Assembly (NCBI RefSeq): GCF_000485595.1
Contig: NW_014577320.1
Location: 65,231 to 107,719, forward strand
DNA length: 42,489 nucleotides
From: Priapulus caudatus
Taxonomy: Eukaryota > Priapulida > Priapulimorpha > Priapulimorphida > Priapulidae
Direction of reading: 5' to 3'
The position numbers and the translations under genes were made by a program. Below the pieces are notes generated by a model, which did no database searches, was not told the origin of the DNA, and worked only from the letters and a program-made list of their open reading frames with translations. Every line of letters begins with the position of its first letter. The stretch's first letter is position 1. Positions 1 through 11,946 of this stretch are shown one piece after another.

Positions 1-460
1 CTTATTCATAAACACGGTCTTACGATAGCGATTTGTTGTTACTATTATATATATCTTTTTGATGCCTGATTAGTGATGGTTGCGCTCTCTCCCTATGCAC
101 CACACTTTAAATGCTGTTTTATCACATAATATTAACTCCTCTGGGTGAAGGGTAGTGATTGCGTCATGCGCAAAAGAGTAAATAACAGGTTATGTACTTA
201 ATGTATGTGCAGAGCGGACCTTACATGCAAGGTCTTTGCCTTCCTATCTAACTTAGTTTCTACTGATGAAATGTTATTTCATATAAATCTATGCTAGGCC
301 TACACCCCTCTTTCAATTTAAATTCATTAATTTTTTCAAAATTTAATCTTCTCGGGAAATATTGCATGCCCGAGCACCGTTTTAGCGTCCAGTACGACAC
401 TAAATATAGTGCGTTAAGAGTTATACCTATCATTCACTTCCTGACGATACTTATATACTA
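1..460. other. AT-rich DNA without a recognised gene
   Basis: I see no convincing exon, RNA gene or repeat here. The short open frames lack coding character. Confidence 0.5.
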
Positions 461-526
461 ATATCAGGCAGTTATTACTATCAGTAGATATATCATCTCT
501 ATTATTCACTACCTGATAATATTATA
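461..526. repeat. short foldback with ATATCAGG / CCTGATAAT ends
   Basis: The segment starts AATATCAGGCAGT and ends ACTACCTGATAATATT, so the ends are imperfect inverted repeats around about 40 bases. The termini resemble those of the large foldback at 7340-8168 (ATAATAT then CAGGAGT). It may be a short relative of that family. The interior has no ORF. Confidence 0.4.
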
Positions 527-947
527 TATACGAATGTACATAATCTACCACAGATATCATAGCTACTGGAGAAGCTAGCCGATCGCGCGCGCGTACTAGC
601 CTTACATATTACAAGTCTACGTTAAAGTCAGTGCATATGCCGTAGGATTGGATTATGAGTGCACATTCTGCGAACTCGAGACTCGCCATAATACTTTCAA
701 TATCCCTTACCTACCGCCACCGAGCAGCAGTATACGGTCGCGTTCCTTATTCAGTAGAGTCAGACTATCATCGCGGAGTCATTTTTATACTTTCTATTTT
801 TTTCATTACAAGCACAAAATAATAATATTACATATAGAGGCTTAATTATGCAGAAGCACTATGTTTCAAAAACCTGGAGGAAATCTTAATATTGTGTCCC
901 TCACTCTTCGATTAAATGCGGGCGTGTTCCGCTGTTCCCATTGACAT

Positions 948-1290
948 TTGGCGCCATGGACTCCAAGGCCAGTACCACATCGCAGATACTACCATGATGT
1001 GCGGATATGGCGCAGTGCAGACAGGCTCGTTCGTACAGCACCTGCCAAACCGCCCCGATATGGTGCCTCCACACAAGAAAAAAATCGATGCGTGCTGATT
1101 GACGTAGCCGTACCAGATGATTATAATATCGTAAAGAAAGCAGACAAACTCACCAAGCTAAAAAACATCTGTAAGATAGCGCGAGATTAGCAGAATGGGA
1201 GCATTAAGACAGAGAGTTGACCGTGGTAGTCGAGCCCTTGGCTCCATAATTGAATCGTTTTTGAGAATGAACTTCAAGGAACTCCCCTGG
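948..1290 (+). pseudogene. decayed C-terminus of a non-LTR retrotransposon reverse transcriptase
   Basis: The frame at 948-1190 contains CVLIDVAVPDDYNIVKKADK, which resembles the C-terminal region shared by many LINE-type reverse transcriptases of marine invertebrates (LIDVAVPxDxN..KEAEK). After a stop, a shifted frame reads ALGSIIESFL, and one inserted base would give VVGALGSIIESFL, the next motif expected in that family. At least one stop and one frameshift are present, and no upstream RT or endonuclease domain is visible, so this is a 5'-truncated dead copy. The assignment comes from memory of the family motif. Confidence 0.55.
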
Positions 1291-1955
1291 CGTCACCACA
1301 CTCCCCCAAGAAGTCATCATAATGTGAAGAGGTCAGCTTATCTTTTATTTAATTACTATTATTATGATTATATTCCAAAGTGATCACAGCATTAGCCGGT
1401 ACGCTTCTGGGTGGCCCGTGTCCCAACCTGGACATATAGGGATTCTAATCCTAAGGAATCCGCCCATTACCTCTTACCGGGGGGGTTTTCAACGTGCGAG
1501 ACGATAAGCCTATTCACTAAGCTTTTTATTTTGCCATAACACGTTACTAAGCAACATGTTTCAACGACATCTTGGGAATTTTGCCCTAGCCAACGGCGTG
1601 GACCCTTCGACGACCGTCTGATGCAACAATGATATTAAAAATTATTTAAAAATATTATCCTGCTTGGTGATCTTTTCGCGAATATTTCGGGAGTCAATGT
1701 CAATTTAAACATGACCATTTATGGAAATTAAAACCTTCAACGTAATGACACACACCTAAAACTCAACAGACAAGCCACAATTTGAAAATGCATGTCCAGA
1801 TGCGTATTATGATAGCAATAATGCTCCAAAGCAGAGGTATATAAAAACATTAAGAATTGCGCTAGTAAATAGATTTCGTATTTATTTTAGATTATATTTT
1901 ATTTGAAACGCTTCAAGTGCCTGCTGGAATATGCACGTATCATGTGCTGCTACAT
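1291..1955. other. non-coding AT-rich DNA
   Basis: No gene, RNA or clear repeat is recognised between the retrotransposon remnant and the minisatellite. Confidence 0.45.
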
Positions 1956-1959
1956 TGAG

Positions 1960-2800
1960 ATGTAACTGTAATTTGTAGACTGTTAAACTGTGATATACGT
2001 AGTACGTTGACTGTACTAGTCTGAAGATGCACGTACGTCACTTATAGACTGAGTATGCACGCTATTCATGGACTGTAGTAGCATGAGATGCCGCGTATTG
2101 TGACTGTAGATTGAGATGTGGTATGGACTGAGGTTTGAAGAGTGCGTATGTGACGTACGGTTGAGATGTGCGTATGTGACTGTAGATTGAGATTGCCGTT
2201 GTGACTGTAGAATTGAATGTGCGCTATTGACTGTAGATGAAGTGCTGTATGTTACTGTAGATTAGATGTCGTATGTACTGTAGGGTTGAGCATGTGCTTA
2301 TGTGACTGTACGTTGAGATGTGACCGTATGTGACTGTAGGTTGAGATCGTGCGTATGCGACTGTTAGATTGAGATGTGCGTATGTGACTGGTAGATTGAG
2401 ATGGCGCTATGTTGACTGTAGGTTTGAGATGTGCGTTATGGACTGTAGTTTGAGATGTGCCGTATGTGACTGTAGATTGACCATTGAGATGTGCGTATGT
2501 GACTGTAGTTGAGATTGCGTATGTGACTGTAGATTGAGATGCTGCGTCATGTGACTGTAGATGAGATGTGCGTATTGACTGTAGATTGAGATTGCGTATG
2601 TTACTGTTATATTGCAGATGTGCGTATTTACTGTAGGTTGAGATGTGCTTATGTGACTGTAGCGATTAAGATATGCGACTGTGACTGTGAATTCAGATGT
2701 GCGTATTTGACTGTAGGTTGAGATGTGCGTATGTGACTGTAATAATGTGCGTAGTGACTTCAGACTGTAGCCGAAGATGTACGTACGTGACTAAACTTAG
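1960..2800. repeat. degenerate minisatellite, ~26-bp unit
   Basis: About 30 units of roughly GAGATGTGCGTATG + TGACTGTAGATT follow one another. Units differ mostly by single-base insertions and deletions rather than substitutions, so the period drifts between about 23 and 29. The unit is not a multiple of three and no frame stays open. The indel-heavy pattern could be real slippage or uncorrected long-read error. Confidence 0.9.
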
Positions 2801-2894
2801 ATGCTACATGTACGGTACGTAGACTGATTTATACGTATGTGGAAGTTGATGACAAAGGATGCACGTTTATTGTTCTTTATAATTAGCTCCTCAT

Positions 2895-2967
2895 CTAGGC
2901 CTTAGGTAGAGTACCTCATAAAGAGGAGGTTATTTATGGAGGTACTCTAGCCTAGGCTACTTCTTTT
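2895..2967. repeat. imperfect hairpin
   Basis: A left arm containing TAGGTAGAGTACCTCATAAA faces a right arm TTTATGGAGGTACTCTAGCC around a loop of about 14 bases. The arms differ by a one-base bulge plus small flanking mismatches. It is probably a MITE remnant; I cannot tell whether it is transcribed. Confidence 0.5.
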
Positions 2968-3437
2968 TTGTGTCCGAACATTTAGGTTCTGCACGCGCCA
3001 CCAAAAACTGTGTAGGCCCTACGGTTCCCGTCTATTGTTTAACTCTCATTTGACCCCCTTCCCCCTGCCTAAAAGATTAAAACAAACTAGACTTCTGACT
3101 TACAAATAAAATGTTAGCAAAACATGAAATTGGATGTACTCAAAAAGTTTCTGTTGACCTTAGACGCAAATTATTGCCTTTTCAGCTTCAACAATTTTGA
3201 GTGTTCCCTTAAAACGGAACACATCCCTGCTACCATCTGACTTACACAGCGGATCCCAGCTTAATAACACAAGAGATGCAACACAGAAGCCTAGCCGGCC
3301 CAGTTGATGCACACCAAAAATAAGCACACACCCCCCTCTAAAAGAGGAAACAATCATCCCTGTTACCTGTAGAACCCCCCTCCCCCCATAACCGACCCAA
3401 CTTCTAATATCAATCTATTAATTACTACTGTAACCCT
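2968..3437. other. non-coding DNA
   Basis: Several poly-C stretches are present (for example near 3330 and 3375). No exon is recognised. Confidence 0.4.
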
Positions 3438-3608
3438 GTTTAAATTTTGCTGTTTTTATGGAGTAAACTGAAGGGATGTCTTCATTTTAGCTGGCTGTTT
3501 AAATGTTGCTGTTTTTATGGAGTAAACTGAAGGGATGTCTTCATTTTTGCTGGCTGTTAAGTTTAAATGTTGCTGTTTTTATGGAGTAAACTGAAGGGAT
3601 GTCTTCAT
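3438..3608. repeat. tandem repeat, ~60-bp unit, 3 copies
   Basis: Three head-to-tail copies begin GTTTAAAT(G/T)TTGCTG and share ATGGAGTAAACTGAAGGGAT. Copies 1 and 2 are almost identical. A few extra bases precede copy 3, which ends early at TCTTCAT. Confidence 0.9.
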
Positions 3609-4999
3609 GTCCGCAAATTTAAAAAGGGTAAAATTTAGATCTTTTAAGAAATTGTACCAGAACCGCAAAAAAACCAGCCGCAAATATTTACCGGTTTACA
3701 ATATGCCACAGTCGACTGGCCAAACATTCAACTCCGTGCGGAGCACGGGTATTTACTAGTTAATAATAAAAAATATATGCGTGACTCTTGTTTCATGTGT
3801 AAATGGTACTTTAGCTGGCATAGTATGGACATATATTGTAATCAAAATACTAATAATTGAAATAGTATGCATTCAAACAATATTATGTTTATTAATGAAT
3901 GCTATTTAATTATTGAATGTTCGTTGCTTTATTAAGTATATAATTGAGAATGAGATGTAACTGCATGTGTATGAATGATGCAATGAGAAAATGGTGATTG
4001 AGACGTCAGATGTCCATGATGACAATTACAGAAACTTTGGTGAGGATGAAAAATAGTAAGGATACCTTTCAATAAATGATGGACTTAAAATAGTTTTAGA
4101 ATGTCTTAATTATCATATGTAAAAATAGCTACTAGGTAAACTCGAAAGTTGTTCACACATGCATCTTTACGTTATTGGCATAATTAGTACTGAAATTCAT
4201 TCCATGGGTCCTTTATAAACATATGCATGTATCCTAAAAGACAGGATATCAATTATAACCAAGTATTTTTCCATTGATCAACTAAGTAACATACAACAAA
4301 ATTGAACAAATAACATGTGCTTGTTCTACATGTATAAATGAAGTTTACACACATTCTATATTGGGCAAATCTTAGATAAATGTGATTTTATTTCAAACTT
4401 GGACAAATTCAGTACGTACGGTCCCACTTGCTATCACACGCAACGGAGACACAGCGAGCGGTCTATGTACAATTGACCTTTGGCAAAGGTTCACGCCAGA
4501 ATCTCGCGCATGCTCAATGCGTAACTACGAAGTGGCTTATTACCACCGCTAGATGGCGGGCTGTGAATTTTATTTTGCAGTCCACGCCATTTGCCTGTAG
4601 AAGACAAAGACATAAATGGAAAGATAGCGACAATTTCTGATGTTTCAGCCGCCTGGGACAGGTTTAGGAGGTGGGTTTTGTAAAATTTATGTTTACCTAG
4701 TTATTTCTAATTATTCAACATGTAGTTTTTTCTTACCGTTGTTATTTAAATGGATTTTTTTTGTCATAAACCTTATGATGTCAAGTCACTCGCTTCCGTA
4801 TTTGGTAATTTCATAATTTGGAGGCATATGAGACGTAAATGCGAAAAATATTTACAAATATATTGGTCCAAACGAAACAGTAATCCGCATGAACTCACTG
4901 GTGTGCATGCAAAACGTTATGGAGTCTAAAATTTGTCCTGGAATTGCTAGTACAAGCCCAAAATATAATTGGGAAATACACCCGTTGACAGTTTAACAC
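3609..4999. other. intergenic DNA, no gene recognised
   Basis: The part up to about 4400 is AT-rich. From about 4420 the sequence is richer in GC and CpG. The short open frames here have no recognisable domain. Confidence 0.4.
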
Positions 5000-5000
5000 T

Positions 5001-5480
5001 GCGCATGCGCTTAAGCCTAAGGTCAAAGGTCGGGAGGAGTTTCCGTCCCAGAATTGCGAGTAAAATTCTTTACTCGTGTGAAACGTGTAGTGTGAAGGGC
5101 TGTTCAAACGGATCGTATTGGCTTAAAATAGAATTTTGGAGCATGAATTGACCATAATTTAAATGTATCAAGTGTCATGTCACTCAGGTCATCCATTATC
5201 GGTGCTCTATTCCCTGCTACGTGCACTGTTCTTCGACACAAAGGTGAGCGACCTGCGTATGCAAGGTAGACAACGCATCGAGATAAACAACATGGCGGAG
5301 TTTACTCGCATATCCGGGTTCTCGCGGAGATGTGCCGCAGAACATAGGCGCAGAACTGTCAATCGGTGTATTCCGTATTAAGCAAGTTTGGAGCTTCACG
5401 TGCGCATGCGTCAAATGTTAAGGGTCAGAGATCAGGGTGTATATAAACAAACCAGCTGGTGTAGTCATTGTCAATGCAGT
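5001..5480 (+). promoter_or_regulatory. candidate promoter: NRF1-like sites and TATA box
   Basis: A perfect NRF1-type palindrome TGCGCATGCGC lies near 5002-5012 and a partial one (TGCGCATGCG) at 5401. A TATA box TATATAAA is at 5440-5447, and a TCAGT initiator-like motif lies about 33-37 bases further on. The segment is CpG-richer than its flanks. It precedes a strong splice donor at 5580, so it may drive the Argonaute gene, but the first coding exon is 6 kb away and no transcript evidence is available. Confidence 0.35.
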
Positions 5481-5579
5481 CAGTTGCGTTTGTTTGTTGT
5501 TGTTTTTTCTACCAGTTTGTGAAAACTTCAAACGCAACTGTTTATTTTGTTGTATTGTAATTTGTATGCCTATCCTTCA
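5478..5579 (+). other. possible non-coding first exon ending at a GTAAGT donor
   Basis: Starting about 30 bases after the TATA box, the sequence runs to a textbook donor (CTTCA|GTAAGT, GT at 5580-5581). It has no long open frame, as expected for a 5' UTR exon. It contains a 12-bp perfect inverted repeat that could fold in the leader RNA. The link to the Argonaute exons downstream is inferred only from strand and order. Confidence 0.3.
5481..5540. repeat. 12-bp perfect inverted repeat in the putative leader
   Basis: CAGTTGCGTTTG at 5481-5492 is the exact reverse complement of CAAACGCAACTG at 5529-5540, with a T-rich loop of 36 bases. Confidence 0.8.
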
Positions 5580-5599
5580 GTAAGTTTGTGTGAGTAATG

Positions 5600-7080
5600 A
5601 TAAGGCATAAGCCTATAATTTATAAATTATATGTTAAACAATAGTACTATTATAATGATTAGTATTAGTATTTACTCTGTGCCATACTAAGCTGGGTAGC
5701 CTCCAAAATCCTTTTGTATCTAGTAAACCCAAATCCACAATAAAAGCAAATACCGGTACATGACATTTGCATGGACTAGAGAACATGCTCAATCTAACTT
5801 CCTGTAGCTTTGCTTGCTAAAAGTTATCAACTAGAAATAAATTCATGTACAGGTGTACTAACAACAAACCGTCTCCAGTGCTCACACTCGTAGTACTAGA
5901 ATTGCATCTTCAATGTCATATTACATATCAGGGCGCGAAATTAGCACTGGCATATGCAAAGCAAATTATTTGGAGCGGTAACATTGGCAAAACACCGGCC
6001 TCAGACCCGGTGGTTGCAACCTTGTTTAGAGAGTACCTTACATAAAGTTGAGCTCACCTTGACTCTCAAGCTGAGCTATGCCATGGTCGTCGTCCGTACC
6101 TTCCGTCAATCATTCCTTCGGCTACGATAACTGCCAAGAACCGTTTGGCCACATGTTTGAATTGGGCTATAGTTGTTACTGCTATGCTCCCATATTAAAC
6201 GCTCCTATTTTGAGCACGCCAGTCGAGCGTACTTTCGAAGCCATGACAATTTTTTGGCAAAAAAGGGAATTCCAAATTAGTACAGTTCAGTTTCAACGGA
6301 TATGCTCATTTTGCCGTATCGTGAATGAATAAGGGCTATCGGGTTTATTATTAAGGGGTTTTGATATTTAAAAAAAAATTATGCAAATTAGGTAGGGTTT
6401 GGCAATTATATAGCATATTATATAGACACAAACAGTCTGTGGTGTCACAATCGTCTGGTTCGTTTTACAAGATTTCATTGACAATATCTTTAATGCAAAA
6501 TTGGTATTTCATCCACCCTGCCGATAAAACGTCTATATTAGAGTAAAGATTTACAAAACATGTCGGAACGCAGCATAACCTATTTATTTCAAACGCCATC
6601 GCTACAAAGCGGCTATAGCGCCATCTACGGTCACAAATTGTGATTCATTTTGGTTTATAAATTATTATTGCGATATACAGATGGCAATCGTTTCTATAAT
6701 GTACGTCGATGGTTGCTCAATTAAAACTGACTTCTTCTTACTCACTCATTTGTGTCCTTTTTTTGTGGTGAGCTACAGTATCATTGACACTTTCATTATT
6801 TATAGCATACATTATATATATATAGCAAATAGCCTACATTAATGTTTTACCTGAAGGATATCACGCCATAACTTATCAACATTTTACAAATTTGAAATCG
6901 AGAATACAAGCGTGAAACATGACATTGATTTTACAAACAAATTTGTGAGGGCTGGTAAATATTACAGTTACCACCCTTTTGGGCTGGTGCAAAAAAAATC
7001 TGAATTTTGTGCCCTGCATACCCAGGTTTAATATTACACTATAATATAAGTCAATAAAATTCACAGGTGTGAAAGTCTGG
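5600..7080. other. no gene recognised
   Basis: AT-rich DNA. Short open frames at 5845-6045, 6078-6332 and 6361-6546 show no domain, codon bias or good splice context, so I do not call them. Confidence 0.4.
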
Positions 7081-7339
7081 GGCCCATTGTCAGAAACAGA
7101 GTTAGTTTGGCATAGTTGATACACATATATACACTAAGAATTACAATTATAATGATATTATTTATCTACCAATCGTAAACCAAAACAAATATTTACAAAT
7201 GGCATTTGTTGCTTGTTTTGAATATTTTGATGAGTCATGGCTCTCGCGTCTTGTGTTACTCATGTCTTGCAGTGTAGAATAAAATTATGACCGTGTCGTT
7301 TTTATCAAATATAATTTATGTAGTTGACCATCATAATAT

Positions 7340-8168
7340 CAGGAGTGTATCAATAGGAGTGAGACAGAGTGAAACCGGCAAAATTCAACATTTAGTAGCC
7401 TTAGTCTACCTATGATTTATTGTGTTTACCTCGATAAACTTGAGCTCAAGTCTTGCCTTAATCATTAAAGTTTATCCGTGTCTAATCGTTGGTCTCACAA
7501 AAATGACAAATCGGGAGATATCGGTCCAAACGTACAATGTGGTTTTAGAAAGTTATACCGTGAAATCAACAACTGTGAACCGAAACATAAGGGCAATGCT
7601 TTTGAAAGCCCTCTATCGCTTAGCAATGCAAACATAGCAAAGAACTAGCGAGGTTTGCTAGGGATTTCGGAAAGTTAAACACACCTTGTTGTTATTATAG
7701 GCCATGTCGAATGACAGTAATTACATGTTATGAACAATATTGTTAAGAACAAATAAAATGGATAAAAATACTAAACATGTGAAATTTTTTATTTCTAATG
7801 TAAATAGTATCAATAACACCAAGTCGTGTTTAACTTTCTGAAATCCCTAGCAAACCTCGCTAGTTCTTTGCTATGTTTGCATTGCTAAGCGATAGAGGGC
7901 TTTCAAAAGCATTGCCCTTATGTTTCGGTTCACAGTTGTTGATTTCACGGTATAACTTTCTAAAACCACATTGTACGTTTGGACCGATATCTCCCGATTT
8001 GTCATTTTTGTGAGACCAACGATTAGACACGGATAAAGTTTAATGATTAAGGCAAGACTTGAGCTCAAGTTTATCGAGGTAAACACAATAAATCATAGGT
8101 AGACTAAGGCTACTAAATGTTGAATTTTGCCGGTTTCAATCTGTCTCACTCCTATTGATACACTCCTG
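7340..8168. mobile_element. foldback element 1 (arms ~360 bp, spacer ~110 bp)
   Basis: The left arm (about 7340-7700) and right arm (about 7810-8168) are near-perfect reverse complements. Both arms contain the same 71-codon open frame, differing at one residue (V or L at residue 17). The element begins CAGGAGTG and ends CACTCCTG. ATAATAT flanks it on both sides (7333-7339 and 8169-8175), as expected of a target-site duplication. There is no transposase. A transcript across it would form a dsRNA hairpin of about 360 bp. Confidence 0.85.
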
Positions 8169-8175
8169 ATAATAT

Positions 8176-9020
8176 CAAGAGTAGATAATAACACAAGAGT
8201 TACACACCCGATTCCCGCATTTTTAACCGATTTTTCTCATCAAAATTTGCCACCAATAAAGAAGCAATTGTATACGTTCCTCAGCTTATTATGACCACTA
8301 ATCACTCACCTTCGTGGTACTGATATTCGTTTACATGTATTTGCTAGCGTATTGCTGTAAATCGTAATCTTGCACGAGCTGAATTTGCACAATTTACCGC
8401 TATTGTGTAGAGGTGTTAAGCCAAAATTTGAAGCTATAGTGGCGCCAATATTTAGCAACGGACTGTTTCCAAATCATTCGTGCCCCGATAGGGTTGAGAG
8501 ACAATCTAAATTTCAAATTTTGATCTAGTGAGGAACTGCGAGACGTGCTCAGTTATTGTGATCGCAACACAAGAAACTGACATACTATCTTACATAAGTA
8601 ATAATACAATAATGACAATATTCTTTGTAGTAGTTTGCAGTAAGTATCACATAACGCACGCGCAGGTAATCAAGTACATTAAACCCCTATCGGGGCACAA
8701 ATGATTTGGAAACGGTCCGTTGCTAAATATTGGCGCCACTATAGCTTCAAATTTTGGTTTAACACCTCTACACAATAGCGGTAAATTGTGCGAATTCAGC
8801 TCGTGCAAGATTACGATTTACAGCAATACGCTAGCAAATATATGTAAACGAATATCAGTACCACGAAGGTGAGTGATTAGTGGTCATAATAAGCTGATGA
8901 ACGTACGTACGTACATGTATACACTTGCTTCTTTATTGGTGGCAAATTTTGATAAGAAAAATCGGTTAAAAATGCGAGAATCGGGTGTGTAACTCAAGAT
9001 TGTGTTATGATCTACTCTTG
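8176..9020. mobile_element. foldback element 2 (arms ~320-335 bp)
   Basis: The element begins CAAGAGTAGAT and ends ATCTACTCTTG. Its left arm (about 8176-8495) and right arm (about 8684-9020) are reverse complements with scattered differences, around a spacer of about 190 bp. It is flanked by ATAATAT at 8169-8175 (shared with element 1) and 9021-9027. It contains no transposase. A diverged partial copy lies at 29185-29435. Confidence 0.85.
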
Positions 9021-9232
9021 ATAATATATATGCATAAATTACTATGATGTACAATAAATACGTACATGAATTTGTATTTTGTGATCGATCCTCATCCAAT
9101 CAGCAGGCTTGTGACATCAAATTATGAAGTTCCTGTTATTGTAAGTTTTCTCATAGCTGCGTTGCGTTTCTGTCAACTATTCTCGTAACATTAACATTAA
9201 TTGTAAGTGCTATCTCAGCATTAACATTACAG

Positions 9233-10312
9233 GGTTTCCTATACATAAGTGGCGCACCGCCGTTGTAAAAATGCTCGGGTGCCTTAAATGCAGTCTTAAG
9301 ACATTCAAATTTGTAAAATTATGCTGGGGGCCCCCAGAACCCTCCCCCCATCTCTCCATCGTTATAGAGATGTATGATAACGGGATGAATTTTATGTGAA
9401 TCTATGCAGTTAAAACCTTCACGTGCAAGAGTTAGCTGCTACTTTAATGGTTATTCCGTTTTAAATGTTGAATGATGCTTGAGATTGTTATGTTATTGCT
9501 GAGAAACATTGATTACTACGTACTCATAACTACAACTCTATATCTACTGCGTACTGGCAGTACTGCGCTTTGTTTATATGACTTGAGTTTTGACATTACC
9601 CATGATGCTCTGGGAGACACTAGTAGTTGTGGGATAATGGTAAGTGATATATGCCCACAGTGGGTAGGTCAATATTCTCCTCTGTCTGAGGTCTGTGCCT
9701 GCGCTTGGCTTCCCATCATGGTTGTTATGAATGCCTCCAGGACTTTAGGCAATGGGGCATAAAATTATCAACTGACACTGCTCCTTGTAAATTACACTTG
9801 CACCTGGAAACGGGTGTACATTATGGGCTATTATGTGCCTGTTGTCAATGGTTGCTCCATATGGGACCAAAAAGTGTAAAATAAAGAGTTTGGTATGAAT
9901 ATTGAAAACATGTGGTCAGTTTATAATAACTAGCTAACATAAAGAATTTTTTATTAGGTAATTCACAGACTTCATAGTGAGGATTATTGGTAATTGTATT
10001 TGTACCGTGGGTAATATTTTTTAAAGACAAGTTCAAGTTCAGGTTAACTCTAAAGTGATGTAATCAAAGGTTAAGTTTAACCTCGTCTTTTTGTTTACAT
10101 GACATGACCAAGAGTATCTTGGTGAGAAGGGAGTATGGCTCGATCGAAACATGATATTGAAACATTGCATGCCTTTGTTTACCTATGATTTATTACATGA
10201 AACTCATTAGACATTACCTCAAAGTACGTATTGCCCCTTAGATTTCCAGCTGTCTATTTTGACGGTGAATTTGTATGTAAGGCGGGTTCCGATCCGTCCA
10301 CCGCATCGAGTG
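9233..10312. other. no gene recognised
   Basis: A GGGGGCCCCCAGA-type fragment near 9325 looks like a dispersed repeat. An open frame of 96 codons at 9472-9762 has no recognisable domain. Confidence 0.4.
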
Positions 10313-10943
10313 CAGGGGTAGAAATTAACTTTCAAAAAGAGGGAGTCCTCAGCAAAATAGGGAGTCCGCAGTCTGAAGTTCAAAACTAAAGATATTAACA
10401 ACTAGAGCACTCGGAGAGCACAGACCTCCGCCAAGGCAGCTGAATTCTCTATGTGGAATTTGTTATTAATTAATTAATTAATTAAGTAGAAAAATTAATT
10501 AATTAATTAATTAAATAATTAATTGGATCCGGATTAGTGCGAGCGTGCAGGTGGGGGAGGACTGTGGTTGCCCCTTAGCCTGTGTTTGCGTGTTTGTAAG
10601 TCTACAGCCAGCGCACCTAGCAGGAGTGAACTGAAACGTGCATGTTCACAAACACACAAACCAACACTCAAACATTCACCGGTGAAAACATAACCTCCGC
10701 CACGCCCCTGTCGGAGGTAATAACGCATGTGCTTATTTTGAAGATTCATGCAGTTGCACATCTGCCAAATTGTCTTTGAACATTTGCTGGAAAAATACGG
10801 TAATTCCGTGAGGTCGTGCTCTGGAACAAACTAGTTGGTTACGGTATATATATAGCAGAATTTTCAGGGAGTCACACGGACTCCTGCATATATGTCAAAT
10901 CAGGGAGTATTTGACTCCGGACTCCCGTTAATTTCGCACCCTG
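10313..10943. mobile_element. hAT5-like MITE with 5-bp target duplication
   Basis: The left end CAGGGGTAGAAATTAAC and the inverted right end GTTAATTTCGCACCCTG are matching terminal repeats. The direct repeat GAGTG flanks the element (10308-10312 and 10944-10948). CAGGG termini with 5-bp duplications fit the hAT5 group of hAT transposons. The interior has TTAATTAA runs (10464-10515), further inverted GGAGT/ACTCC motifs and no transposase. Confidence 0.7.
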
Positions 10944-11671
10944 GAGTGTCCGGAGAGCGATTTCCAGCTGAGCTCGCCAGATTGTCATCAAATGGCAAAG
11001 CCTGCTATTTAGCCAGGCTAGTTGCACAAGTTCTGTACAGAATGATACATTGGGATATATCGTTTGGATATATAATTGTTACCAATTTTATAAGCTATTG
11101 CATTTTTACAGTATCTGACAATTTTCATGTATGAAGTTTTTTTAGGGGAAATTAATGTATTATGTGTATACATTGGTGAATTACTGGAACCAATTTAAGG
11201 ACCTATCCGAGGAAGTTGTCTCTTGTTGCCTAAATATAGCAAATTGAGGGCTAGTGTATATTTTTTGTTACATGTATACGTGTGCTTAAAAGTTAAATGT
11301 GTAAGCTTTTGCATGTACACATGCTGGTTAGTTAGTGCTATATATGTTTATTGACACAAAATGAATGTGTCTCTAGGTTGTGCTTGCATCGTTGTACGGG
11401 CTTGGTAAAGCAAGTAATGTGTGTAAACGGTGATTGTTTTGAAACACCTGGGGATAATGGGCAGGAGTTGCAGCTGTGATTACTGTAAAAACATAGGGCT
11501 CCCAGCAGGAAACTTGTATTAATTACAAAGGCAGAGCCATATATACCATCTCTCTCGTACTTGTCAGCTTCTGTTCAGGTGGCTTGCTCCTGCAGTCTTT
11601 TAAAAGCTCCTAACTGTGATACAGTGTTTACTGTTTAGTAATTTTAAAAGTAGTGCGAGACTGTTTAAAAC

Positions 11672-11726
11672 ATGCTTATGGACTTGGAAGAACCAACAAC
11701 ATTCATTACATCTTTCTCTAAACATG
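11672..11726 (+). CDS. AGO: candidate first coding exon 1a of AGO
   Basis: An ATG preceded directly by an in-frame TAA (11666-11668) opens 18 codons, [18 protein letters not shown], and leaves one base (G) before a strong donor G|GTAAGC. The phase-1 end joins the exon at 20083 to give a Gly codon and then PPGPP. Human AGO genes likewise begin with a very short first coding exon. The second ATG at 11678 is an equally possible start. Confidence 0.5.
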
Positions 11727-11914
11727 GTAAGCTAGTTTCCCCCAATACTTTCACTAGTCATGGTTTTGGTCTGTTCAGGTTACTTTGAAACAAATAACTC
11801 TGACCAGATTTCTGATGCACCCTGTGTCAACAATAACGATGCATCTGATTTCGTTGAAATGCCCGAATGCAATATTGGGTTATGATCTCTCCCCTCTCTT
11901 TGAGTGTGTGTGTG

Positions 11915-11946
<32 letters not shown>

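Larger units (their letters stand above)
7081..9232 (+). mobile_element. non-autonomous TIR element interrupted by two foldback insertions
   Basis: The left end GGCCCATTGTCAGAAA and the following sequence match the intact element at 16652-17330 (shared blocks include GAATTACAATTATA.TGATATTAT, GGCATTTGTT and CATCATAATAT). After the insertions, the 9021-9170 part resumes the same element (TGCATAAATTACT.TGATGTACAATAAAT, CCCATCCAATCAGCAG or a close variant). The right terminus is eroded and its end is approximate. No transposase is present. Confidence 0.65.

Noticed and set aside
7422-8086. Identical 71-residue open frames on opposite strands
   Set aside because: They are the same sequence read from the two arms of foldback element 1; no start context, domain or codon bias supports a protein.
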